Shown here piece by piece: positions 1 through 8,940 of a stretch of DNA of 64,000 bases. Within the stretch, counting starts at the first letter, position 1, and every line of letters starts with the position of its first letter. The translations under genes and the position numbers were made by a program. The notes beneath the pieces are model-generated. The model worked only from the letters and a program-made list of their open reading frames with translations, was not told where the DNA came from and made no database searches. Location of the stretch: assembly GCA_039619475.1 (NCBI GenBank), contig CM077115.1:402166557-402230556 (forward strand), given 5' to 3'. The DNA is from Icerya purchasi. Lineage: Eukaryota > Arthropoda > Insecta > Hemiptera > Monophlebidae.

Positions 1-640
1 TGCATTTCTATGATATACACATTCTGTTCCTAATCTTTTCGACTTTTCTTCATGTTTAACCTCTTTCGAATGACCTACATTGTTACATAGTTTACATACG
101 CGGACTGTTATATGTTTTTCGTATCTAGAAGACGAAAATCCGTGCGGAAGTTTGTTTGGAGATTCTCTTATTAATTTATAACAATCTAATTTATACGGTC
201 TGTCACGGTTCTGCTTTATTCTTAATACGAGTAGAAATGAAAGTTGACTTTCAATACTTTCCCCTAAATCTTCCGTTGTTATATTATCTATCCGTGAATT
301 TTAATTGTCGGTTATTATTGTTGATGCTATTTTAGTTTCTGTGTGCTGTAATTTTAAGAAGTTGACTATTTCTGTTTTCGTCTTTTCTCGCGGCCTTTTA
401 AAAAACACGACGACAACTTTGATTTTGGTTTAGTTGTTTTGTAAGGCGTATATTTTTCTTTTGTGGATTTATCTTTTCCGTGATTTCCTTCATAGTTTTT
501 ATCGAATCATTACTTTTAATTACTAATACTTCACCGGTAAATATCGAGTGACTGTTCGTCTTGCAGTGATTGCCGCATAAGATAGCCCAACACTTGTTAT
601 AGATTTGTGTTGTATTTTTTTTTTTTTTTTTTTTTGACAT
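1..640 (-). pseudogene. Degraded gag-like ORF1 of a non-LTR retrotransposon
   Basis: No single open frame survives, but successive minus-strand frames give a colinear gag-type protein. An N-terminal stretch (398-640) reads 'VLVIKSNDSIKTMKEITEKI', like the charged start of R1/Waldo-type ORF1 proteins. A middle stretch includes 'IDNITTEDLGESIE', and a C-terminal stretch near 60-105 carries a zinc-knuckle start (CKLCNNVGHS) whose last cysteine is lost. In such elements ORF1 binds the RNA and packages it with the ORF2 enzyme. Stops and frameshifts are frequent, so this is an old relic cut by the window edge. A poly(T) run at 611-636 sits at its 5' side. The family is inferred from the pattern only. 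Confidence 0.5.
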
Positions 641-925
641 ATAATGTCTTTGGGTTGGGGGTCAATCTAAAATCGTGTAACGCAACGCAACGCAAAACGA
701 AACAAAACGCAACGTTCTCTTTGTAATTTCGTAAAATATTTTACAATTCCGTAGATAATTTCGTAAAACTTTTTCTTGCTGACTGAAGGTTTTACGCGAC
801 AATGCTCAAAATTTAGAATTAAAAAAAAAAGCACTTGGAATGGTACGTGGCGATTTAATTTTTGCTAGGCAATTCGATACGTAATTTTCACGTAATTGTG
901 TGTTCACTCGATTTAATTTATATAT

Positions 926-959
<34 letters not shown>

Positions 960-1019
960 AATTATATTCAACTTCGTGACTCGTAAAGAATATAAAATAA
1001 TAATAGAAAACTAAAACCA
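641..1019. other. AT-rich non-coding spacer
   Basis: No gene is visible. The stretch holds A/T homopolymers and a (TA)n run at about 935-958 just before the Helitron relic. Repeated 'cgcaacg' and 'aaacg' words lie at 680-715. Confidence 0.6.
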
Positions 1020-1438
1020 ATGGCTGATTCAACGCAGGAATCATATAAACGCAAGAGGGACGAGGAACTTCGGAACAGCCATGAATTCCTTCAGTTCATG
1101 AACGAAACACCTTTCGGTTCCGACACTACCGAAAATGAGAAATTTGAATATTCGATTCATCGATTCGGAAAAATCGGCTCAGAAGAGTGAACGAATCCGC
1201 GAATGGCGACAACGAAAACAAGATGTCTATGATGAAGCGGCAGGAAATTCTCGTTGATCCTAATCGCAAAGTGCTGCAAAATGTCTTTACCGACGACCGA
1301 ATGACAACTGCTGCCGCTGACAACCAATTTGACATTCGGTTCAAGCAAAATAAATTTGGTGTTTCGTGTGCTGTCTACGATCGTCTTTGGTTTGAGCGGG
1401 ATATGAAACACGCGTTCCCTTCAAAGCAACCAGTTTAA
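1020..1438 (+). pseudogene. Helitron Rep/helicase N-terminal fragment
   Basis: An ATG at 1020 opens a short charged reading frame (MADSTQESYKRKRDEE) that stops near 1187. The protein continues in another frame at 1187-1438 with 'FGVSCAVYDRLWFERDM', which resembles the cysteine-containing 'C..CDR.WF' segment near the N-terminus of insect Helitron proteins. One frameshift or stop separates the two pieces. No catalytic function remains. Confidence 0.6.
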
Positions 1439-1531
1439 TCTGCGAAAAATATCCACATTTAAATTCTAACAGTATAAAAAGGTACGTGTGACATCCGTTA
1501 CAAATCGCTGCTACAAGAGAAAATTCCCCGT

Positions 1532-2035
1532 ATGGCTACGATTAACGGTTTCCGTTACCCTCCGGCTCCTTCTGACTTGCCGGCACTTGATCCCGTTACC
1601 GAGCGATTAGTATCACCACGTTTTCCATTTATGCAAATTCGTCGACTGCGTTTCGTGCACGGATCAAAATGTATTGTTGGTCAAGTGATTAACATTCCTG
1701 TCGATGTAACTACGATGATTTCGGAACTGCTTCGTCAACTCAATAACGACAGAGCGTTCAACGTCCACATTAAACGACATGTGATTCATAAATCAACCTA
1801 TTTGAAGGGCTACAATAAAAGAAGTCAGTAGTGAAAGCGTGGCTCTGATTGTATCGCGTCAACGGAATTCACGTTGACGATTCATTATATCGCGAGCGCG
1901 ACGATATTTTATCCGCATTAGCAGCCGTTCCTGAGCCGGAACCAAATACATCCGCCGAACCGATGATAGAATCCATTTCCGAAGATCCACAGAGCACCTT
2001 ACTTACCGATCTCCTACTCGCGAAGTAGCACACAT
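1532..2035 (+). pseudogene. Helitron DUF6570-like block
   Basis: The frame at 1532-1831 reads 'YPPAPSDLPALDPVTERLVS', then 'PFMQIRRLRFVHG', 'GQVINIPVDV' and 'FNVHIKRHVIHKSTYLKGY'. This is the conserved domain just before the HUH replicase of animal Helitrons. After a break near 1830 the expected continuation resumes in another frame to about 2025 ('GIHVDDSLYRERDDILSALA'). In intact elements this domain precedes rolling-circle initiation. Here it is followed directly by remains of the endonuclease tail, so the central enzyme domains are deleted. Confidence 0.75.
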
Positions 2036-2104
2036 TTTAATGCGGACTGAAGAGAAATACCTCGAACTTCAAGCGTCAACTAACTAGCGATTAATCCGCG
2101 ATGT

Positions 2105-2740
2105 AAATTTCTTGCCTTGTCTGATACGTTAATTGAAAACGATTGTTCTATTGAAATGCCAGGATTTCACACTATTGCTCAATTTAAAAGGAATACGAGA
2201 TTCGTTCTGGTGGTGTTGCCATTTGCGAAAACATCACTAACGCATTGTAGCCTGACAATATCAAAAACGATTTGCGGAAGTTTAATCAAAATAATATGAG
2301 CACGGATCAAATCGCCACATGTCACGACGGTGTTGGCGACTTTTGCTCGGTCGAGACACAACAATCGATGCTAAAAGAACTATACTCGCATCAGTTTATA
2401 TCTCAGCGAATACATCGTTTGAGAAAATTCAGCAATTCATCGTGCTAAATCTTATGGCGTACAGTCCTAAATTAAAGGTACCCGAAAAACATAATTATCA
2501 CGATGTGCTCGTTAGTAGAGACTTTAATTTGGATTTAAGAGGACCGCACGGACCGGAATTTATTGGATTTATGCACAAATCGAGTTAGGATTACAACTAA
2601 ATCACGATCTCGCCATATCTACCTCACGAAACAGAAAAATAATTGATGCTGTATTCTCTCGTCGCACATCGATCATCTCGCAAAAACACGTGAATATATA
2701 GCATACTGCAGTAGCCATCGTCCATTATTATCTATAACTT
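2105..2740 (+). pseudogene. Helentron-type endonuclease domain relic
   Basis: Overlapping frames (2117-2299, 2319-2588 and beyond) are colinear with the exonuclease-endonuclease-phosphatase domain fused to some insect Helitron proteins. Visible marks are 'IEMPGFHTIAQFKR', the 'SVYISANTSFEKIQQFI' strand, a degraded active-site strand 'SRDFNLDLRGPHGPEF' (normally GDFN) and a trailing 'STSRNRKIIDAVFSRR'. The G of the GDFN motif is replaced and several frameshifts are present, so it cannot be active. An isolated LINE endonuclease is less likely because the flanking words are those of the Helentron version. Confidence 0.65.
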
Positions 2741-2909
2741 GCAATTCTGCTAATTCGAATGTTGTCAATGATGATAGATAATACGAAATTGAAGTCACTC
2801 ATGCCTTCTATCAAGTTTATTGATTTCTTTTTTATTCATAGTGACATATCTGGATAATTTTTCCTACAGATTACATAAAATTGTATTATTGTTCTCGGCG
2901 ATCAGCATG

Positions 2910-4372
2910 TCGCGTACATCATCCACACTTTCACAAATTCGTTCTATAGATTTCTCAGTTCTACGCCGTTGTAGCAGTACGATAAAGTCCAAAATTCATG
3001 TCTTCGTCTTTGACTCGGTGTTCTGAAATCCTCTCCTATTCGTGCAGTACTTTCACAAGCCAACATTCATCCTTTACACATTCGCAGATCCTTTCTCGGG
3101 GATCGCTTCCTCATAAAACGTTTTCCTATTAAGTCTTCTAAATTAGTTTCTGCTTATTCCTACATCCTGGCCAATTGGCGGTTTTCTCCCCTGACGATTC
3201 CTATTCTTTCTCATGTCTCTCGACGCCTCGCTTCTTATTCGTCATTTATCTACACATATCATAAACTCCCGTTCTTTACATTCAGCTTTATAGATTTTTT
3301 ATATCTCGGCCAATTTGTTTTTCCTTCCTTCTCATACTAAATATTCACCTTCTATCGCTTTAAGCGAGTTCAACGGAGCTTTGAGATCTCTATTTCCTTC
3401 TTCGTCTGTCCTCTTTACGGATGGTTCCGAAAGCGATGAGGGGGTCGGGGAGCTTCCTTTCTTATTTCTTCCCTTCCACACTACGAACTTTATATACTTC
3501 CTTCCTTCTGTTCCATTTTCACTGCAGAATCGTATGCAATACTCCGTGCAGTTCTCTTCATTGCACTTTCCTCCTATAATAATAAATACATTATTTGTTC
3601 TGACTCCATGAGCATCTTGCAGGCTATATCCTCCCCTTTTCCATCCTCTTCATGCGACTACATTATTCTTTCCATTCGTTCCTTAATTGTAAATCTCTTT
3701 TTAGTTCGTTCCATTCAAATCGATCTTCTTTGGATTCCCAGTCATAGCGGCATCGTAGGCAACAACCTAATTGACTCGTTTGCTCGCTCTGCTTCCTATA
3801 ACGGCAAATTTGTCAATAAATTTCCCGCCAATAATATCCTCTTTCCATCCAAACAAGCACACCTCAAATCATGGTCGGATACCTACATAACCTCCTTTTC
3901 CAATCCTCATTCCTTTTACAAACTCTTGCAACCTCTTCTTTCATCACGTTCCTGGTTTGCTGATTTCCCTGGTTTCAGTCGTTCCGTTATTTCCTCCATA
4001 ACACTTCTTCGCCTCAACCATAATTGACTTCCTTCGTCTCTCTTTCGTTTTTCTATTGTTTCTTCCCCATACTGTAATTTTCATCTCTCGGATCATGACT
4101 GTGTTTGTGATGCAAATCGTATCCTTTTTGAATGCTGTTTTCTTGTACAGGAGCGTTCCCTCCTCTACACTAAGCTTCTCCACCTAAAACTACCTACTCC
4201 TTTTTGTGCTTCCTACATATTTTCCTTTCCTTTCCCAGATGTTGTTCCAATCTTAGCGGAGTTCATTTCCTCTATTTCTCTTTATATATCAAAATTTAAT
4301 CCTGTTTTCGTAATTCTTTGATGATGGGTCATCATTGCCCTTGGTTGGCGTTCCCAAAAAAAAAAAGAAAAA
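2910..4372 (+). pseudogene. 5'-truncated I-like LINE relic (RT thumb, RNase H, 3' UTR)
   Basis: The relic reads colinearly with the 3' half of ORF2 of the LINE at 41574-48950. The RT thumb ('NSCLRL', 'IRRSFLGDRFLIKRFPI') is followed by an RNase H domain with the first Asp in 'LFTDGSESDEG' and the 'LLWIPSHSGIVGNN' strand with its His. After that comes the C-terminal segment up to about 4027 and past it in other frames. The last RNase H Asp survives as 'LIDSFARSA'. The 3' UTR ends 'GGTTGGCGTTCCC' and runs into an A-rich tail (4350-4378). Frameshifts and stops are numerous. 5' truncation is usual for LINE insertions. Confidence 0.75.
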
Positions 4373-4380
4373 AAGAAGCA

Positions 4381-5265
4381 GTACGTGCACGTAGTTATTG
4401 ATTGAAAAAGTCATTTACTATTAAAATTTGTATAATGGGTTTTGTCCAATAAACATTTCAACTATGCCGGTTGAATCGGCTGATTTACGAATTTGACGTG
4501 TCTTAGCACCGGTCGTCGTCGATTTCATGTAATTCTGTATACCACTTGGCCGATAATTTCTTTTGACGCGTGCACGAATGGAAGTCTTCGGATTCGAATG
4601 AAAGGGAATACGAAGATCAGTCGTTCTGTAATGATATCAAGCGGTATTGGATGAGTCGGGTGTAATGCATAAATCCGTTTGAATGAGACAGACGTGCCAT
4701 TTTATTCTTTCAAAATGTAATTTTTCATCATGCGTCATGCTAGAGGCATAACTCGTGTAGGGATACGGAACAGTCGTTTTCTCTGGTTTCTCTCTTTTTC
4801 AAGACAGTCGAGAACGCAGCCTGATATTAGCGAATTGTTTGTCTTCTAGACACTTTTCCGGTAAGCATTCGTAGATTTCAGACTTTTTTCTCTTCTTACA
4901 TTCATTGTAATTTTCGCGCCATTTAACTAGGAAAAAAGCAAAAATGAAAGAATACTTTTCTTCTTTTCAATAGCTTTTTTTGTTTACAAACCTACTCGTA
5001 TGTGTGTGATAACTTTGCTGTTTTTTACATAAATTCCGGAAAAAGGCGGTTTCGATTTCGGTCAGAATTTACGCTCCTCGTGTGAAATTTCGCATTTCAT
5101 AAATTACATAATACCGTGTTGCACGTGAAGTGTACAGAATTTTAAATAATCCACCAAGTATGTAAAACAGTTTTTGCTTATTTCGTTAATTGCCCAATAC
5201 AGTTTGTGAGATATGTGCAGATTTAAATAATTTACGAGACACGAATAATGGTTTTTGGCGACTTT
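4381..5265. other. Non-coding DNA, no recognised feature
   Basis: AT-rich DNA with only short chance frames. I see no element termini, RNA gene or homology to known proteins. Confidence 0.5.
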
Positions 5266-5415
5266 TATTGATAAAGAATCTTTTATCATCCTGTTTTTGT
5301 TAATTATAGAAATATGTTTAGTTATAACAGAACAAATATAGCAAACAAATTCGAAGTATAAAATGATTGCTTACTTAGAAACGTTTTCAGGTATAACCCA
5401 TCATCAGCTAATAAC
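5266..5415 (-). repeat. Short interspersed repeat with hammerhead-like core, copy 1
   Basis: On the minus strand this reads CTGATGA, a short GGGT/ACCT stem with a TAT loop, then GAAAACGTTTCT. This is the order of conserved blocks of a hammerhead ribozyme (CUGAUGA, stem II, GAAA). A related sequence lies at 37141-37290 (+); both end near 'AACAGG(A/G)ATG'. Penelope-like elements carry hammerheads in their repeats, so a fragment of such an element is one reading. I could not trace stems I and III with confidence. Confidence 0.35.
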
Positions 5416-5474
5416 ACAACTCAATATACGTGATCAGAAACAAATTCTAAATTACACTGATTTTTCATAATTCG

Positions 5475-6556
5475 TCTAAACCTCTCCTCTCCGAACTTGA
5501 CTCTATCTAAAACTTTTGCTTGCGCCTTAAAATCTTCTTCCATTCCTGCAATTTTATGTGAATCTATTACCCAATCTTTGTTCATTCGCCGTTCACTTGT
5601 CGGCTTTTGATAAAGCCTGCCACTTTTCTAAATTTTCTTCATAATAAGCTTTCTTACTTTTCCCATGATTTTAATAGTATGTGGCAGCCTATTAAAGTCT
5701 CCTCTTTCCCGCTTCGTGCTAATTCTTTCTCTCGCAGTGTGGTCAGCTATGAATTTCTTCATTTACTAGATTTCTCATTTCCTCCGTGTCCTTCCTTCTG
5801 CTCTATCTTCTCGGTCGAATTGATCTCCATTCTTCGTGCTATCTCTTTTATTTCCTCTACAAGTGGGTCTCGCAAATTCCTGATCGTTTCCGAATCTAAA
5901 GGCGTCCTTCAAGCCATCTCCTCTCCTCCTTCCAATTCCTAATTCCTCTGACGGTATGCATTCTCTCAATTCGATCTTTCATCTTCACTTTGCTTTCGTC
6001 CCGCTCTATTCTCGTAGATTGTCCCCATGGGTTCCTAGTCATTCTGATATAGAGGATAATGACATAGTTGACTTTTTAGCTCATTCAGCCGCTCGCAATG
6101 GTTTATTCCTCAACAATTTCCTTTAGACATCTATTAATCTTCAATCATACCTGGCTTAACATTTATCCATCTCCATTCTCTAATCATTATTCGCATTACC
6201 GCTTGTTCAGCCGGTTCTCCCTGTCCTGGGTCCATTCTATTCGTGTTTGTCATACTTCCATTGTTGTTTCCTTAATTAGACTCAGGACTCCCCTTTTCTC
6301 GTTTTCGATTTGCTCTGTGTCGCCTTCTCCTTACTGCACTTTTCTCGTTACCGATCCTCCTTATATATGTGATTATGATCACATCGATTTTGAATATTCT
6401 GCTCTCTCCAACGAGCGTTCTCTTTTCTACGCCCAATTTTTGATTTGAGTCTTCCTATTCCTTATGACGAAACTTGTATTCTCCATCGTCTTCTGTTGCT
6501 GCTTCCGTGCTACTGTTTTTTGTGTCTTCCATTTTTGACCGTCCGGATATTATTTC
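5475..6556 (+). pseudogene. I-like LINE relic, family B (RT thumb to ORF2 end)
   Basis: This is a 5'-truncated ORF2 relic. The RT thumb region reads 'SIPAILCES' and 'FIRRSLVGF', then comes an RNase H part ('SFCSIFSVELISILRAISF', 'LIVSESKGVLQAISSPP'), then a C-terminal segment ('LSNERSLFYAQF'). The FTDGS strand with the first catalytic Asp is lost and the second Asp is Glu-like (SES), so RNase H is dead. It closely parallels the copy at 26586-27733. Its 3' UTR is interrupted at 6557 by the Jockey insertion and resumes at 8849. Confidence 0.7.
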
Positions 6557-6569
6557 ATTTTACCAATTC
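6557..6569. repeat. Target-site duplication, left (Jockey)
   Basis: ATTTTACCAATTC is found here and again at 8836-8848 directly after the Jockey poly(A). It marks the Jockey as one insertion event. Confidence 0.85.
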
Positions 6570-6716
6570 TTTATATATAACAGTGTCGCTTAGTGTTAAT
6601 ACAACGGGCGAATGATCAGAAGAAAGATCAAAGGAAGAATTGATATCTGTATACTGATATGCTACATTTTTTGTAATATAAAAATCCAGAAGATCAGGCA
6701 ATTTAATTATTTCTAC
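6570..6716 (-). pseudogene. Inverted end of the Jockey endonuclease domain
   Basis: The minus strand reads 'KLPDLLDFYITKNVAYQYTD', then 'SFDLSSDHSPVVLTL'. This is the final strand of a Jockey apurinic-like endonuclease with the catalytic Asp-His in SSDHSP. In the normal element it lies just upstream of the 'TDWEAYREHLQ' segment, which here begins at about 6722 on the plus strand. The breakpoint is therefore at about 6717-6721. Confidence 0.8.
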
Positions 6717-6721
6717 ATAAT

Positions 6722-8714
6722 TACAAAACTGATTGGGAAGCCTATAGAGAACATTTGCAGCTAAATTTAAATTTGAAAATTCCACTTAAGAGCAAAGAAA
6801 ACATCGAGAACGCAGTGCAGTACCTTACTTGTGAAATACAGACAGCAGCTACTTTAAACACACCCTATAGTGAACAGAAAAAAGTAAATAACAGATATCC
6901 AAAAATAGTTAGGGATCTTGTATTGGAGAAAAGGCGACTACGGTAAAAATTGGTTTCTAACCAGATATCCGAACGACAAAACCTTATTTAATAAAAGAGC
7001 TTAGCAATTAAAGAAATTACTAACAGATATAAAGAATCAGTCATTTAAAGATTATTTATTAAAACGGTCGCCGCTGCCTGAAGATGATTACTCGCTGTGG
7101 AAGTGTTGCAAAAATATTAAAAAACCGGTTAAGAGCATACCGCCGATAAGAGATAATAATAGTGGATGCTGGACTAGGAATGAAAAAGGAAAAGCGAACT
7201 TATTTGCTGCTTACTTGGCGAATATATTTAAGTCTGACGTAATGTCAGATCTAACAAATTCCACATCGGATACTAGCTCAACATATTCAGCGACACAATT
7301 GCGGTGATCGTCGCTAATAAATCTTCCGACAGCGTTTACTTCGCCGCTAGAGGTGCAAAGCGTAATAAAGTCGTTGAAGAACAAAAAATGTCCAGGCTAT
7401 GACCTGATTACAGCGAAGTTACTCAAAGAGCTGCCACATAAAGCTCTTATGTTGATTACATTTATTTGTAACGCTATTTTTCGCCTACGGTATTTTCCGA
7501 AGCAGTGGAAGTTTGCGCAAATTATTATGATTCCTAAGCCCGGAAAAGATCCACATAATGTATCTTCTTATCGGCCTATATCGCTACTACCAATGTTGTC
7601 TAAAGTAATGGAGAAATTAATATTAAATCGGTTACGGCCATATTTGCAACAAAATAATATAATTCCAAATCATCAATTTGGTTTTGTTAAACAACACTCC
7701 ACAGTGGATCAGTTACATAGGGTAGTAAATATAATTGAAAATAGTCTAGAAACAAAGCAGGTATGTACGGCTGCGTTTATTGATGTTGCTCAGGCCTTTG
7801 ACAAGGTGTGTCACGGAAGTTTACAGTACAAATTAAAAATACTTCTTCCGGAAAATTTATCACAATTGATGAATTCTTACATCAATGACCGATATTTTCA
7901 GGTACGCTTTGAACATGAACTTTCTGAGATTCATCCTGTGTTAGCCGGGGTGCCCCAGGGTTCAGTGTTGGGACCCACGCTGTATTTACTATACACTGCC
8001 GACTTTCCGGTAATGGACAGTGTGCATGTAGCTACATTCGCTGATGACACAGCCTTGCTTTTATGTAGCACGGATCCTGTCACTGCCAGTGGTAATCTAC
8101 AGAATGCATTACACAAAGCGGAAGATTGGTTCAGAAAATGGAAAATAAAGATAAATGAAGAAAAATCGGTTAATGTCCACTTTACCAATAGAAAAGTTAC
8201 GATTCCATCTGTTAAAATCTGTAATACAACTATACCAATCCAAACCAGTGTGAAATATTTGGGTATGCATTTGGACAGGCGACTAACCTGGAGGCAACAT
8301 ATTGATAAGAAGAAAAAGGAAATTAACATTCGAGTTAGGACAATGAACTGGCTTATAGGTAGAAATAGCGTGTTGTCAATGGAAAATAAGCGCTTGCTGT
8401 ACACCACTGTCATCAGACCAATATGGACGTACGGGCTGCAGCTTTGGGGCTGTGCTAAGCCAACAAATATAAAAATAATTCAAACAGTACAGAATAAACT
8501 CTTAAGGACCCTAACAAATGCACCATGGTACGTAACCAATGATGCTCTGCGCAAAGACTTGTGCATTCCGTACGTAAATGACGTTATTAAACATTGTGCT
8601 CAGAGACACGCATCCAGACTGGAAGGTCACCCAAATAACCTGGCTGTACAATTGCTGAATACCACCGGTAATATACGTAGATTAAGGCGTCATAAACCCC
8701 TAGACCTTTTGTAG
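6722..8714 (+). pseudogene. Jockey ORF2: linker and reverse transcriptase
   Basis: The linker (TDWEAYREHLQ, then LKIPLKSKENIENAVQYL) is read with stops near 6945 and frame changes to about 7350. From 7353 a 453-codon frame is open to the TAG at 8712. It carries the RT motifs 'AFIDVAQAFDKV' (residues 141-152 of that frame), 'GVPQGSVLGP' (199-208) and the catalytic FADD box (229-232), then a thumb with 'KYLGMHLDRRLTW' and a Jockey-type C-terminus without RNase H. The enzyme would copy element RNA at a nicked target. With the endonuclease lost, this copy cannot insert on its own, but the long undamaged RT frame suggests a fairly recent insertion. Confidence 0.85.
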
Positions 8715-8835
8715 GATTACAGATTGTGGGTGAGTGCCGGTGGGTGCTTTTCCCTTCACGTCAGTTTCGGGGTCAAAAAATTCGCTAAATGGCCACTTTG
8801 GCCAGATCGTGATGGAAAAAAAAAAAAAAAAAAAA
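8715..8835 (+). other. Jockey 3' UTR and poly(A) tail
   Basis: Short 3' UTR after the TAG stop. A run of about 20 A ends at the right target duplication (8836-8848). Confidence 0.8.
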
Positions 8836-8848
8836 ATTTTACCAATTC

Positions 8849-8905
8849 GTAATTTGCCATGTTGTCGGGTTAAGTTTGTGGCGCGTCCAAGCAAAGAAAA
8901 AAAAA
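8849..8905 (+). other. Remaining 3' UTR of the interrupted family B LINE
   Basis: The stretch resembles the 3' UTR at 27670-27730 ('CATGTTGT.GGGT', then 'GGCGCG.CCA') and ends in an A run. Together with 5475-6556 it shows that the Jockey inserted into the tail of a pre-existing LINE copy. Confidence 0.75.
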
Positions 8906-8940
8906 TTATCAACTTCTCAACTTACCATTGGAAATAGAGG

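Larger units (their letters stand above)
1020..2790 (+). mobile_element. Internally deleted Helitron/Helentron relic
   Basis: Three coding remnants in the same orientation match, in order, parts of the giant Rep/helicase protein of animal Helitrons. First comes the N-terminal region around 1020-1438, then a DUF6570-like block at 1532-2035, then the C-terminal endonuclease domain found in Helentron-type proteins at about 2105-2740. The HUH replication-initiator domain and the Pif1-type helicase, which should lie between the second and third blocks, are absent. The copy is therefore an internally deleted, dead derivative. Boundaries are set by the coding similarity; no terminal CTRR or hairpin was identified. 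A (TA)n tract lies upstream. Confidence 0.7.
6570..8835 (+). mobile_element. Jockey-clade LINE with inverted 5' end
   Basis: The insertion is flanked by a 13-bp target duplication and ends in a poly(A) tail (8817-8836). It lies in the 3' UTR of the family B LINE. The main body (6722-8714) is on the plus strand and encodes the endonuclease-RT linker and the reverse transcriptase. The first ~147 bp (6570-6716) encode the end of the endonuclease on the opposite strand. A 5' inversion between clean duplications is the signature of twin priming. The element is 5'-truncated: ORF1 and most of the endonuclease are missing. Confidence 0.85.

Noticed and set aside
7931..8413. 160-codon minus-strand frame
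   Set aside because: Shadow of the Jockey reverse transcriptase on the plus strand.
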